The translations under genes and the position numbers were made by a program. DNA of 64,000 bases from Thioalkalivibrio sulfidiphilus HL-EbGr7 (GTDB lineage: Bacteria > Pseudomonadota > Gammaproteobacteria > Ectothiorhodospirales > Ectothiorhodospiraceae), in the NCBI RefSeq assembly GCF_000021985.1, contig NC_011901.1:2676501-2740500 (forward strand). Reading direction: 5' to 3'. The notes under the pieces were generated by a model that saw nothing but the letters and a program-made list of their open reading frames with translations, did not search any database and was not told the origin of the DNA. Of this stretch, positions 43,266-52,770 are shown piece by piece; the stretch's first letter is position 1, and every line of letters starts with the position of its first letter.

Positions 43266-44228
43266 TCAGGCGAAGACCGTGAAACTGGCCACCAGGTAAG
43301 CGATGTAGGCCGTCAACAGCACGCCGCCTTCCAGGCGCGACAGTCGCATGCCCGTGTAGAGGAATAGCATGAGCAGACCGGCCGAGGCGAGCATGACCCA
43401 TTGATCGAAGGCCAGGACCCGGGCATGCACCGGCAGGGGCTGCAGCAGCGCCGAGACGCCCAGGATGCCCAGCAGATTGAAGATATTGCTGCCGAGGATG
43501 TTGCCCACCGCCACGTCCGCATGACGCCGGATCGCGGCAATCACCGAGACCGCGAGTTCCGGAAGCGATGTGCCCACCGCCACCAGCGTCAGGCCGATGA
43601 CCGCTTCCGGAATACCCAGCTGCGCTGAGAGATCCACGGCGCCTCTGAGCAGCAGACGGGACCCCACCACCAGGCACACAAGGCCGAGCACCAGGGCCAT
43701 CACCACTGCCGGGATGGAACGGGGCAAGAGGGAAAGCTCCTCGGCCTCCTGTGCATGAACCTGCGCCGCAGGTGAATGCGCCCGGGACTCGGTTCGGTAG
43801 GCGAGAACAAGATAGACCGCCAGACCACCCAGCAGGATCACCGCATCGGTTCGCGCCAGCGCGCTGCCCCAGACCAGGAGCAGGAACAGCAGACTCGCCA
43901 GGATCACCGTCATGCCATCTCGCATCAAGGCGGAACGCCGCGTGGCGAGCGGAGAGATCAGGGCACACAAACCGAGGATCAACAGGATGTTGCCGATATT
44001 GCTGCCCACCACGTTACCGATGGCGATGTCGGGCTGCTGATTGAGCGCAGCGTCCACAGAGACCACCAGCTCCGGCGCCGAGGTACCGAAGCCCACGATC
44101 ACCAGTCCCGCCAGCAGGGGGGAAACCCCGAGCCGCTTCGCGGCCGCCAGGGCGCCGCGCACCACCGCCTCACCCCCCAAAGTGAGGAGCCCGATACCCG
44201 CCAGGATGAGCAGCACGTCAACGAGCAT
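43266..44228 (-). CDS. Calcium/sodium antiporter (YrbG/CaCA family)
   Basis: A 320-residue membrane protein with ten helices and the two inverted alpha repeats of the CaCA superfamily: [16 protein letters not shown] with [16 protein letters not shown], and [16 protein letters not shown] with [16 protein letters not shown]. It exchanges Na+ or H+ for Ca2+ across the inner membrane. It is the last gene of the opgG operon, with its ATG two bases after the opgH stop. A TTG at 44234, better spaced from GGAG, is an alternative start. Confidence 0.93.
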   Translation of the reverse strand: MLVDVLLILAGIGLLTLGGEAVVRGALAAAKRLGVSPLLAGLVIVGFGTSAPELVVSVDAALNQQPDIAIGNVVGSNIGNILLILGLCALISPLATRRSALMRDGMTVILASLLFLLLVWGSALARTDAVILLGGLAVYLVLAYRTESRAHSPAAQVHAQEAEELSLLPRSIPAVVMALVLGLVCLVVGSRLLLRGAVDLSAQLGIPEAVIGLTLVAVGTSLPELAVSVIAAIRRHADVAVGNILGSNIFNLLGILGVSALLQPLPVHARVLAFDQWVMLASAGLLMLFLYTGMRLSRLEGGVLLTAYIAYLVASFTVFA

Positions 44229-44230
44229 GA

Positions 44231-46381
44231 TCAAGACCGCTCCGAGATGACCGGGCCGTCCGTCCCGGCCTCCGCCTCATGGCTGTGCGACCAGGTGCGA
44301 ATGTAGCGCGACAGTGCCTGCCCCCACCAGGCATCGGGCGAGGACTTCCAGGCCCGTTCATGCAGCGTCGCCAGCGCGCCGGCGTCATCGCCGAGCTGAC
44401 ACAACTCCTTGCGGCTCAGCGAAGCGGGACCCTCGGACAGGCAGCGCTCCAGGAGCACCCGCAGGTGACGTACGCGTGCACCGTGTCGGACCGTGCGGCA
44501 ACAGGCGCGATGCATCCGGTTGACCTGCGGGTCGAGCACGGCCCGTTCGAAGGCAGGGGCCCCGTCCCCGGGGAGCAACGCAGGCGCGTCTTCATGGGCC
44601 CCCATGGGACGAGGATGGGCGACACGCAGCAGGCCCCGCTCATGCAGCCAGCGACCGGCCCGGACGCGCCCAAGCAGGACCGAGGTCGGGGCGGCAAGCA
44701 TCAGAGGCACGGCCACCGGCAAGGTCCAGTAAAAAAATGCAGGATCGAGCCACCAGGCAAAACCGGCCCAGCCCAGCGCCAGCAGTGTACCGGGCGCCTG
44801 ATTGGCGAAGGCGTCGCGCCATCCGGTCTCATCGCTGCGGTTCTGGCCCGCCCAGCGCAGGGTGGTGTTGAACAGTGCCTCCAGCACATAGCGGGTATGC
44901 GCCAGCATGCGGATCGGCGCGAGCAGTGCGGACACCAGGCTCTCCAGCAGGATGCTGGCAGTCAGGCCCGCCGCGCCACCATGGGCATGCTGGCGCCTGT
45001 CGAGCAGCGCATCCGATGCCGCCAGCAGCTTGGGAAAAAACAACAGCAACAGGGTCACACCCACCAGGGCAAGCGCGCCCACCGGATCCCATTCCGGCCA
45101 GACGGGAAACGGGCTGTAAGGGACCGGGAAATAATCGATGGGCAGCAGCGTGAGGCGTGCCGCGGCGATGGTGGTCAGCACCAGGAAGGCAAACCACAGG
45201 GGCGAGGCCAGGTAGGACATGACGCCGTTGAGCAGGGCCATGCGGTGCGCCAGCCGCAGACCCGGCTCGGTCAGCAGGATCCAGAGGTGCTGCAGGTTGC
45301 CCTTGGCCCAGCGCCGGTCGCGGGTCAGTTCCTCCACCAGGGCGGGCGGCGATTCCTCGTAACTGCCGGAGAGTCCCGGTTCCAACCAGACCTCCTGGCC
45401 GGCGCGTCCCATGTAGGCCGCCTCGACGAAGTCGTGGCTGCTGATCGGCCCGCTGAACAGACCCGGGCCGTTGAGTTTTCTCAGCCCGCAATGGGACATG
45501 AAGGCCGCGTTGCGGATGATGGCATTGTGTCCCCAGTAGGCCGCTTCGCCCAGCTGGTAGGCCGCCAGGCCGCTGGTGAAGATCGGACCGTAGACCTGGC
45601 TGGCAAACTGCTGCACCCGGGCGAAGGGGGATTCGGCGTTGGCGATGGCCGGGCTGGTCTGGAGGATGCCCACGCGCGGCTCCCGCTCCATGAGGCGCAC
45701 CATGTTCACCAGGGTCTCGCCTGCCATGAGGCTGTCGGCATCCAGCACGACCATGTAACGGTAGGCACGGCCCCAGCGGCGCAGAAAATCGGCGATGTTG
45801 CCGCTCTTGTAATGCAGGTTCACGGGGCGACGGCGATAGAACAGGCGCCCCTCCGCACCCAGTTCCCGGCACAGGCGATACCAGGCCTCCCGTTCCGCAA
45901 GCCACACCTGCGGATCCCGGCTGTCGGAGAGGATGAAGAAATCAAAGGCGTCCAGGGCACCGGTCCGCTCCAGGGACTGGTAACAGGCGCGCAGCCCGTT
46001 GAGGGTGCGCTCCACGGGCTCATGGTAGATGGGCATCACCACGGCCGTGCGCGCCAGCGGGACGGCTTCGAGCGTCGCCGGCGGATGCCGGTTCAGCAGT
46101 GACCAGCGGTCCCCGCCCCGGCGCCGCAGCACGAAGCCGGTCACGGCAATCCAGAAACCCACCGAGATCCAGGCAAACAGCAGGGCGAACAGCACCAGCA
46201 GGCCGACCTCGACCGGGTTGCCGCCGTGGTAGGGCAGAACACCCTTGAAGTGGATCGTGGCGTAGACGGTCTGCGCGAGCACGACCGTGGTCAGACTCAG
46301 ACGCCTGAACAGCGCGACCCGGCGCCAGGCCGGTCTGCTGCCGGGTTTGTCCTGCCCGGTTTGCCCGGGATCATGGCGCAT
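44231..46381 (-). CDS. opgH: Glucan biosynthesis glucosyltransferase H
   Basis: OpgH polymerises UDP-glucose into the beta-1,2 backbone of osmoregulated periplasmic glucans and exports it. The 716-residue protein has membrane segments at both ends and a GT2 domain: TAVVMPIYHEPVERTLNGL, VVLDADSLMAG, then SHDFVEAAYMGRAGQEVWL and ELTRDRRWAKGNLQHL (the QxxRW-like motif as RRWAKGN). It overlaps the small upstream gene by 11 bases. A start at 46381 is the first ATG giving the normal N-terminus. Confidence 0.95.
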   Translation of the reverse strand: MRHDPGQTGQDKPGSRPAWRRVALFRRLSLTTVVLAQTVYATIHFKGVLPYHGGNPVEVGLLVLFALLFAWISVGFWIAVTGFVLRRRGGDRWSLLNRHPPATLEAVPLARTAVVMPIYHEPVERTLNGLRACYQSLERTGALDAFDFFILSDSRDPQVWLAEREAWYRLCRELGAEGRLFYRRRPVNLHYKSGNIADFLRRWGRAYRYMVVLDADSLMAGETLVNMVRLMEREPRVGILQTSPAIANAESPFARVQQFASQVYGPIFTSGLAAYQLGEAAYWGHNAIIRNAAFMSHCGLRKLNGPGLFSGPISSHDFVEAAYMGRAGQEVWLEPGLSGSYEESPPALVEELTRDRRWAKGNLQHLWILLTEPGLRLAHRMALLNGVMSYLASPLWFAFLVLTTIAAARLTLLPIDYFPVPYSPFPVWPEWDPVGALALVGVTLLLLFFPKLLAASDALLDRRQHAHGGAAGLTASILLESLVSALLAPIRMLAHTRYVLEALFNTTLRWAGQNRSDETGWRDAFANQAPGTLLALGWAGFAWWLDPAFFYWTLPVAVPLMLAAPTSVLLGRVRAGRWLHERGLLRVAHPRPMGAHEDAPALLPGDGAPAFERAVLDPQVNRMHRACCRTVRHGARVRHLRVLLERCLSEGPASLSRKELCQLGDDAGALATLHERAWKSSPDAWWGQALSRYIRTWSHSHEAEAGTDGPVISERS

Positions 46382-46625
46382 ATCCGAGACTGCCTCGCCG
46401 CAGTGCGGGACACAGGGGCGGGACGCCGGGCTCCGGCGCGGGGAAGCGCGCGGGCAGTCGATCCATGACCCTCTCGAGCAGATCCTGCTCACCCTCTGTT
46501 TCCGCCAGCGCCTCCTGGATCAACCCGAGCAGGGAGATCATCACCTCCCGGCTGAGCGGTATGCCGCTCAGTCCCAGGTAGGCCAGCCCCCGCGCCAGGG
46601 CCTGTTCGCTCAGGGTCGCGGTCAT
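46371..46625 (-). CDS. Small ORF between opgG and opgH, hypothetical
   Basis: An 84-residue protein (MTATLSEQALARGLAYLGLS ... LRRGSLGYAP), mostly helical with a proline-rich tail. Its ATG overlaps the opgG stop (ATGA), and its stop overlaps the opgH start, so it is translationally coupled to both. No family recognised. The position suggests an accessory to glucan synthesis. Confidence 0.7.
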   Translation of the reverse strand: MTATLSEQALARGLAYLGLSGIPLSREVMISLLGLIQEALAETEGEQDLLERVMDRLPARFPAPEPGVPPLCPALRRGSLGYAP

Positions 46626-48211
46626 CGCCGCCGCCCGGAGATCAGGATGTCGTTGTCCGGCGGCAGGCGGTAGGTCCAGGTCTCGGTCACGGGCTGGCCA
46701 TCGTGGGCCAGGAAGGCACGCAGCGACAGGGCACGATCCCGGGCCGGCCTGGCCAGCAGCGACAGCCGCCAGGCCTGTGCCGCCGGGTTGTATTCCACGA
46801 AGTGCTCGATGACCTCGCCGCCATCCAGGGCCGTGACTGAACTGCTCAGCGTCGCCGTGGGGCGCAGCCTGTCCAGCGGACCCCCGCGAAAATCCACGAC
46901 GACCCGGTAGGCCCCTTCCACGTTGCCGCCACCGATGATGCTCCCGTCGCCCACGAAGGTGTTCACGGCCTGGCCAGTGGGGCTGGGGGCCACCCCCGGC
47001 CCGCCGATATCCAGCTGGTAGTCCAGACGCAGGGACGCGCCGGGTGCCAGCGGTTCGGCGGGGCTCCAGAACGCCACCATGTTGTCGTTGGTTTCCGTGT
47101 TGGTGGGCAGCTGCGTGAGGACCACGCGTCCCGGTCCCCAGTCACCCCGGGCCGTCACCCAGGCGCTGGGGCGCTGGTCGTAGCGGGCGCCCAGGTCCTG
47201 GTAGTTGTCAAACCGGGTGTCCCGTTGCAGCAAACCGAAACCGCGGACCCCCTCGGTCTGGAAGACGTCCATCTCCAGTCGCCGGGGGTTGATCAGCGGG
47301 CGCCACAGCCACTCGCCGCTGACCCCGTCATGGATCAGCAAACCGTCGGAATCATGCACCTCGGGGCGCCACTCGCCGACGGGGCGGGCGGTGTTCTCGC
47401 CATAGAAGAACATGCTGGTCAGCGGCGCGAGCCCCAGCAGTTCGATCCTGTCCCGTGCGAACACCACGGACTTGACCTGAATCCGGGTACTCTCGCCCGG
47501 CGTGACATCAAACTGGTAGGCCCCGGTGACGCGCTTGCCGTCCAGCAGGGCATAGAAACGCATGCTGTCGGCCTGGGGCGAGGGGCGCACCAGCCAGAAC
47601 GCGGTGAAGGACGGGAATTCCTCGCCGCCGGGAAGGCCGGTGTCAACGGCAATGCCCCGGGCGGACAGCCCCCAGGCATTGTCCCTGCCCACACCGCGAA
47701 AATAACTGGCGCCGGCGAACACCAGGAACTGGTTCTGCTCGCCGCGGGCCTTGAGGGGGTAGGTCAGCTTGAAGCCCGCATAGCCCAGGTTCGGCGGAAC
47801 GCGCTTCTCCAGCTCCGGATTCGAGAAGTCAAAGTAGGACTTGCGATACGGCAGCCGGTGCACGCCCTCGGCATCCACCACGTGTATCTCGACCGGGTGG
47901 GTGTAGAACAGTCCCGGCGGGAACAGCATCACCTGGAAACGGGAATTGCTCTCCCGCCATAGGCTGCGCGCCTCGTCGAAACGAATGCCCTGATAGGCAT
48001 CGTAGTCGAGTTCCCGCATGAAACGGGGAATAGGGGTGGGCGGCACGTAGGCCTGGCCGGCCAGTTGCTGAGCCCGGGCCACTACCTCCTCGAAGGCGAA
48101 GGCATCGACCCTGCCAGCAGCCAATATGAAACAGAGACACAAGAGCAAGGCGAACACTGGCCGGGGCACCCGGCCAGACAAAAAAGCACGAACAATGGAC
48201 CCAGACACCAT
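46622..48211 (-). CDS. opgG: Glucan biosynthesis protein G
   Basis: OpgG is the periplasmic protein needed to finish and release osmoregulated glucans. The 529-residue protein has a signal peptide (ALLLCLCFILAAGRVDA). The conserved MdoG beta-sandwich signatures are FEEVVARAQQLAGQAY, GLSARGIAVDTGLPGGEEFP, SMFFYGENTARP and GEWLWRPLINPRRLEMDVF. It is the first gene of the opgG-small ORF-opgH-antiporter unit. Confidence 0.95.
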   Translation of the reverse strand: MVSGSIVRAFLSGRVPRPVFALLLCLCFILAAGRVDAFAFEEVVARAQQLAGQAYVPPTPIPRFMRELDYDAYQGIRFDEARSLWRESNSRFQVMLFPPGLFYTHPVEIHVVDAEGVHRLPYRKSYFDFSNPELEKRVPPNLGYAGFKLTYPLKARGEQNQFLVFAGASYFRGVGRDNAWGLSARGIAVDTGLPGGEEFPSFTAFWLVRPSPQADSMRFYALLDGKRVTGAYQFDVTPGESTRIQVKSVVFARDRIELLGLAPLTSMFFYGENTARPVGEWRPEVHDSDGLLIHDGVSGEWLWRPLINPRRLEMDVFQTEGVRGFGLLQRDTRFDNYQDLGARYDQRPSAWVTARGDWGPGRVVLTQLPTNTETNDNMVAFWSPAEPLAPGASLRLDYQLDIGGPGVAPSPTGQAVNTFVGDGSIIGGGNVEGAYRVVVDFRGGPLDRLRPTATLSSSVTALDGGEVIEHFVEYNPAAQAWRLSLLARPARDRALSLRAFLAHDGQPVTETWTYRLPPDNDILISGRRR

Positions 48212-48323
48212 AATCTGATGCGCCCCTCCCCAGGGCCCTGAGAAAACCGCAATTTTTACGGCGGCACTAGCTTAGACCATCCGCGGGGATGCGCATACTG
48301 GGGAAGGCTCAAGGAAGGACGCG

Positions 48324-48647
48324 TCAGCGGTAATACACCTCGCTGCTGGACACCTCCCCGGAAGTATCCAGCCGCAGGCAGTCGATGTGCGGGGCGCGGC
48401 TCAGGATGTAGGCGGCCATGACGCGGCCGAGGTTGTGGTCTTCCTGTTCCAGGGCCGTGAGCAGCTTGTCGCCGACGATCTTGATGCGGTCCTCGACGCT
48501 GGGCTCGGCCACCCAGTCTCGGCCCATCTGCCAGCCGCCGTCCATGTCCCGGTCCATGCGGTCGAACACCTCGCCGGCGCCGGCGATGATCTCGTCGGGC
48601 ACGTTCAGGGTGTACTCGTCCTGGTCGATGATGACCTTCAGTTCCAT
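48324..48647 (-). CDS. Hypothetical protein, 107 residues
   Basis: A soluble acidic protein starting MELKVIIDQDEYTLNVPDEI and ending SGEVSSSEVYYR. No domain is recognised. AGGACG precedes the ATG. It lies 41 bases downstream of the pterin dehydratase gene on the same strand and is probably cotranscribed with it. Confidence 0.68.
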   Translation of the reverse strand: MELKVIIDQDEYTLNVPDEIIAGAGEVFDRMDRDMDGGWQMGRDWVAEPSVEDRIKIVGDKLLTALEQEDHNLGRVMAAYILSRAPHIDCLRLDTSGEVSSSEVYYR

Positions 48648-48688
48648 GCTTGCGTCCTGTGGGTGATGCGGGCGGTCCTGTCGCGGTA

Positions 48689-49024
48689 TCAGACCAGGGC
48701 GTCGGTCTTGGCCGCCATGATGTAGTCGTTGCGGTGCAGGCCGCGGATCTTGTGGGACCACCAGTTCACGGTCACCTTGCCCCACTCGGTGAGGATGGCG
48801 GGATGATGGCCGGCGGACTCCGCCAGCTCACCCACCCGGTTGGTGAAGGCCAGGGCAGCGACGAAGTTGTCGAACTTGAACTGGCGCTCCAGCTGCTTCA
48901 CGCCGTCAACCTCCACCACCTTCCACTCGGGCACTTCCTGGCCCAGGGTCTGCATCTCCTCCTCGGTCACCGTCGGCGCGCCGACGCGACAGGCCTCACA
49001 GGTCTCAGCGGTCAATCCAGCCAT
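48689..49024 (-). CDS. phhB: 4a-hydroxytetrahydrobiopterin dehydratase
   Basis: This enzyme dehydrates the carbinolamine form of pterin, recycling the cofactor of aromatic hydroxylases. It is also linked to molybdopterin chemistry. The 111-residue length is typical. The active-site segment [20 protein letters not shown] and [19 protein letters not shown] are diagnostic. GAGGAG lies eight bases before the ATG. No phenylalanine hydroxylase is adjacent. Confidence 0.95.
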   Translation of the reverse strand: MAGLTAETCEACRVGAPTVTEEEMQTLGQEVPEWKVVEVDGVKQLERQFKFDNFVAALAFTNRVGELAESAGHHPAILTEWGKVTVNWWSHKIRGLHRNDYIMAAKTDALV

Positions 49025-49178
49025 GGTTCGTCTCCTCGGGAAATCGCTCAATTTAGATACCATAGCAGACGCGCGAGATGCAGACACCGCCCCCGATGGG
49101 GGAGACAAAGCCCACAGGATGCGTACAGGAAAGGGAGCGCGCGCCGGGCGGGACTTCATCCTGCCCGGCGCCAGGGTT

Positions 49179-49631
49179 TCAGGGACGGATCAGCACGTAG
49201 CCCTGTTCCGTGAGGTCGATCATGCGCACCACGCCAGCGTCCACCTTGACGGCGTTGGCGTTGAGCTCGGGCTCGTAGCCCAGGGTGCGGGTCATGTTGG
49301 AGAAGGTGTTCAGGCAGGCGGCGAAGCGCACGCCGCTCTGCTCCGCCATGCTGTTGATGCGCTCGTCATTGGGATTGCCCTTGATGAGCATGTTCAACCC
49401 AGGCCCGAAGGCCACGATCTCCACGTCCACCTTGTCGGGCCCGTAGTGACGGATCAGGTTGTTGGCCACATTGAGCACCAGGGTCTGGCGCTGCACCGAG
49501 TCCTCGCTGATCTGCAGGACCACGCGCTTCTCGGCAAAGGGCTTGGCCTCGGTATCGGCGGCGAAAGAGACAGCGGAAAAAGACGCGACCAGGAAAACCA
49601 GCAACAGCAGGGAAACGAGACGGCTAGGCAT
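49179..49631 (-). CDS. Periplasmic DsrE-family protein
   Basis: The 150-residue protein has a signal peptide ([20 protein letters not shown]) and a DsrE/F-like fold ([47 protein letters not shown]). One conserved-position cysteine is present in AACLN. DsrE-like proteins bind or relay sulfur, and the exported form occurs in sulfur oxidisers. A start 12 codons upstream (49667) is possible, but 49631 gives the better signal peptide. Confidence 0.82.
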   Translation of the reverse strand: MPSRLVSLLLLVFLVASFSAVSFAADTEAKPFAEKRVVLQISEDSVQRQTLVLNVANNLIRHYGPDKVDVEIVAFGPGLNMLIKGNPNDERINSMAEQSGVRFAACLNTFSNMTRTLGYEPELNANAVKVDAGVVRMIDLTEQGYVLIRP

Positions 49632-49785
49632 ACGGGAAAACCTCGCATGTAAGGGATGATTCAGCATTCCATGCCAGGGCGGACCGCAGATGAATACCGG
49701 GCTTTCGAAGTCTGATCATAAACGTACTGACGGCCCGTGGACTACGGAATATTGATCCGTGCACCGGCGTCGCCGGGCCCCGCAT

Positions 49786-50229
49786 TCAACGCTTGGCAAG
49801 CAGCCGGTCCAGCTGATTGGCGAAGGCCTGGCGGTCCTTCTGGTTGAGCGCCGGCGGACCGCCGGACTGGATACCGCTGGCGCGCAGGGTGTCCATGAAG
49901 TCGCGCATGTTGAGCCGCGCGCCGATGTTCTCCCGGGTGTGCAGCTCGCCCCGGGGACTCAGGGCATGGCCTCCCTTGGCGATCACCTCCGCCGCCAGGG
50001 GGATATCGCTGGTGATCACCAGGTCGCCCGCGCTGACACGCCTGACGATCTCGTTGTCCGCCACGTCGAAGCCCGCAGAGACCTGCAAGCTGCGGATATG
50101 GGGGGACGGCGGCACCTTGACCGGCTGGTTGGCCACCAGGGTCAGCGCCACGCCGGTACGCTGCGCGGCACGGAACAGGATCTCCCGGATCACCCCGGGA
50201 CAGGCATCGGCGTCCACCCAGATCTTCAT
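49786..50229 (-). CDS. YaiI/YqxD family protein (DUF188)
   Basis: A 147-residue cytosolic protein of the NYN/PIN-like DUF188 family: [54 protein letters not shown]. Conserved aspartates suggest a nuclease-like metal site, but no activity is established for the family. Confidence 0.93.
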   Translation of the reverse strand: MKIWVDADACPGVIREILFRAAQRTGVALTLVANQPVKVPPSPHIRSLQVSAGFDVADNEIVRRVSAGDLVITSDIPLAAEVIAKGGHALSPRGELHTRENIGARLNMRDFMDTLRASGIQSGGPPALNQKDRQAFANQLDRLLAKR

Positions 50230-50256
50230 GCCACGCCGGGCCCCTGGATGTGAAGC

Positions 50257-51255
50257 TCAGCCATGTGCCGCGCCCTGGCACCAGCCCTCGGCGTAGTCCG
50301 GCAACCGCTGACGCAGGGCCGCCAGTCGCGCCTGGTCCAGCAATCCCGCCTGCGCCAGGACACAGGCACGCATGAGGCTGACGGCCTGTTCAAGCATGGC
50401 CGCCTCCGGATGGCTGCAACGCGCGCCCGTCCGGCAGGAGAGCACGTGGGCCGTGTGCTCGGGCAGTCCCCAGTGACGCACGATGGCGACCGTGTAGCGT
50501 CGTGACAGGGATTCCAGGCCGCTGAGAAACGCCCCGCTGGGCACGGCAGCGGTCAGGCTGCCCACGCCCCTGAGCAGGGCCATCAGGCCGCTGGCATGGG
50601 TGAGCCCGGCCAGGTAGAGCGCGAAGCCATGGGCCGAGCCTGTCCTGCTCGCCGCCAAGCGCATGGCCATGGCCACGTCCAGGCTCTGGGACCAGAGCCC
50701 CTTGACGGCCTCCCCGTCCAGGCGACGATCACGGTTGAAGTTCACGATGGGGCTGATGGCGGCGGCGGCGATCACCTCACGCATGCCGGAAAGGCCCAGG
50801 ATGACCACCGCCTGTTCCAGGCTCTCGATGGGCTCCCGGCGCACCCGCAGGGCCGGCCCGTTGACCACGCCGAGCACGTTGGCGGCGAACACCGGATCGG
50901 TCTCCAGCAGGGCGGCCAGCGCCCGTGCATTGCCCTTGCCCGGATCATTGATGGCAGCCAGCAGGCGCGGCATCAGCGACGGCAGGCGCGGCACCTGTTC
51001 CAGCAGACTCGCGTGCCTGGAACGCAGCTCCTCATCGCGCTGCCGCAGCCAGGCGGCCTCGTCCTCCCGCAGGGCGGCATCGGCATCGACGGCGGCGCGG
51101 AACAGCCTGGCCAGGTAACGCAGCTGGATCTCGGCGTCTTCGGGGACGGCGGCCGCAGCCGGCGCCGCGCCGCTCTCCGGGGCCTGCGCGCGCGCAGCCG
51201 TCAGCGTGAACCCCTCGGGCTCCGGTTTGTGTTTGCGTCTGAACCAGGAAAACAT
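50257..51255 (-). CDS. HDOD-domain protein
   Basis: A 332-residue protein. A short basic/Pro-Ala leader (about 1-60) is followed by an HDOD domain (about 95-290): LPSLMPRLLAAINDPG, LLETDPVFAANVLGVVNGP, LEQAVVILGLSGMREVIAAA. HDOD proteins are non-catalytic HD-like signalling modules, often tied to cyclic-di-GMP. It is 27 bases upstream of the YaiI gene on the same strand. Confidence 0.88.
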   Translation of the reverse strand: MFSWFRRKHKPEPEGFTLTAARAQAPESGAAPAAAAVPEDAEIQLRYLARLFRAAVDADAALREDEAAWLRQRDEELRSRHASLLEQVPRLPSLMPRLLAAINDPGKGNARALAALLETDPVFAANVLGVVNGPALRVRREPIESLEQAVVILGLSGMREVIAAAAISPIVNFNRDRRLDGEAVKGLWSQSLDVAMAMRLAASRTGSAHGFALYLAGLTHASGLMALLRGVGSLTAAVPSGAFLSGLESLSRRYTVAIVRHWGLPEHTAHVLSCRTGARCSHPEAAMLEQAVSLMRACVLAQAGLLDQARLAALRQRLPDYAEGWCQGAAHG

Positions 51256-51468
51256 CGACCCGCCTACCCCCACCAGGCCCGCTCCAGGGCCCGCCCCCAA
51301 TGGCGCTTGTTTGGTGAAGACTATAGCGCGAACAGGTCCTGAACCGCAGCAAGCAGGCCCTGCGGCACATCCCTGAAAGGCGGGTTCAGATCCGGCCTAG
51401 GACCGGACACAGGCAATGCCCCGAGCCGGGCGGAGCTCTAGACCGGGGATTCGGTAGGCAATCCGGTT

Positions 51469-52206
51469 TCAGAACCGGTAAGAGACCCCGAAGATGGCGA
51501 TGGCCCGGTGACGGTCTTCGGTCAGCGGGCTGTCGGCCACGCTGTCGCCGTAGCGGGTGCCTGCGAGTACGCCCTGGAATGACACCCGCGGTGTGATGGG
51601 CGCCACCATGCGCGCACCGTAGACCAGGTTCCAGACATCGGAGCCCGAGTAGGCGGGCCTGCCGGAGACGGCCTCGGCATCACGCACGCCGTAGTAGTAG
51701 TCCACGAGATCCGCGCTCATCCATTCCACGCCCGCGTAGGGCACGAACAGGAGGCTTCGCATGGAGCCGAACACGTAGCCCACCGTGCCCGTGACCGTCT
51801 GGCCATCGTTGCGGCCCAGGGCATCGGTGGTGGCGAGCGCGGTGTACTGCCACGGGCCCACGCGTACGGTGTGGCGCAGGCCCGCGTCCAGGGAATTGCG
51901 CCGCGAAGTCATGCCCTCCAGGAAGGGATCGTCCGTGCCCTTGAAACCGTCCAGCCGGGGACGCGCGAACAGGGTGGTGCTGTGCTGTTGCGTGTCGTAC
52001 AGGCGCACGCCGGCCTCGATGCCGCGGAAATAGACCCGCTCGCCGGAGTAGGTGATCAGGGGCACCACGAAGGGATCGCTGTCGGCGCCCTTCTGGATGG
52101 CGTCACGGGCGATGACGCCCACGCCCAATTCCCATTGGGCCTGGACCTGGGGAATGGTCAGCAGCAGGGTGAGCATCGCCCATATCAAGGTGCGTGGGTG
52201 GGTCAT
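51469..52206 (-). CDS. MipA/OmpV-family outer membrane protein
   Basis: The 245-residue protein has a signal peptide (LIWAMLTLLLTIPQVQA) and a barrel-type body with FVVPLITYSGERVYFRG and RPAYSGSDVWNLVYGARM. It ends in the aromatic FGVSYRF. MipA proteins scaffold murein enzymes, and OmpV proteins are porin-like. AAGGATC precedes the ATG. Confidence 0.9.
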   Translation of the reverse strand: MTHPRTLIWAMLTLLLTIPQVQAQWELGVGVIARDAIQKGADSDPFVVPLITYSGERVYFRGIEAGVRLYDTQQHSTTLFARPRLDGFKGTDDPFLEGMTSRRNSLDAGLRHTVRVGPWQYTALATTDALGRNDGQTVTGTVGYVFGSMRSLLFVPYAGVEWMSADLVDYYYGVRDAEAVSGRPAYSGSDVWNLVYGARMVAPITPRVSFQGVLAGTRYGDSVADSPLTEDRHRAIAIFGVSYRF

Positions 52207-52347
52207 GGTGAGATCCTTTAAGGAAGGCAGTGGCCGTCTTTGTCGACAGATTGGGCAGTCTTACCTTCCCAATGACAGTACAACGGCTGGACAGTTCAAA
52301 GGGTCCGGCCCGTCATAGCAACAACGCAGCTCCGGATCGGCCAGGGA

Positions 52348-52770
52348 TCAGTCCAGGCGTTCAGCAAAGTGCAGGCTGGTCATCTGCAGCCCCTCGCGCA
52401 GGTAGAAACGGTGGGCATCCTCGCGCTGCACGCCCGAATCCAGGTGCAGCTGGACGCAGCCCTCGCGGCGGGCCTCGGCGCGCAGCCAGGCGAGCATCCG
52501 GGTCCCGTAGCCCCGGGAACGGGCGCTCTCCAGGGTCACCAGGTCATCCACGTACAGGTGTCTCCCCCAGGCCAGGTTGTCTCCCAGGCGATAGCCGGCC
52601 ACGGTCACCACCTGGCCATCCGCCTCGAGCATGGCGAGGCGATAGCCGCCGGCCTGCTGGCGTCGCACCCGGGCGATGAAATCTTCCGGATCAAGCTGAG
52701 GGCGAAGCGCGCGCATCACCGGGTAGCAGGCGACCAGATCGGCCTCTTCGCTGGCGTGACGGATGTTCAT
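52348..52770 (-). CDS. GNAT-family N-acetyltransferase
   Basis: A 140-residue GNAT fold. LYVDDLVTLESARSRGYGTR is the acetyl-CoA-binding motif A, and LDSGVQREDAHRFYLREG is motif B. Substrate unknown. Its ATG overlaps the stop of the diguanylate cyclase gene by four bases, making it the last gene of the YeeE-TusA-GGDEF unit. Confidence 0.92.
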   Translation of the reverse strand: MNIRHASEEADLVACYPVMRALRPQLDPEDFIARVRRQQAGGYRLAMLEADGQVVTVAGYRLGDNLAWGRHLYVDDLVTLESARSRGYGTRMLAWLRAEARREGCVQLHLDSGVQREDAHRFYLREGLQMTSLHFAERLD

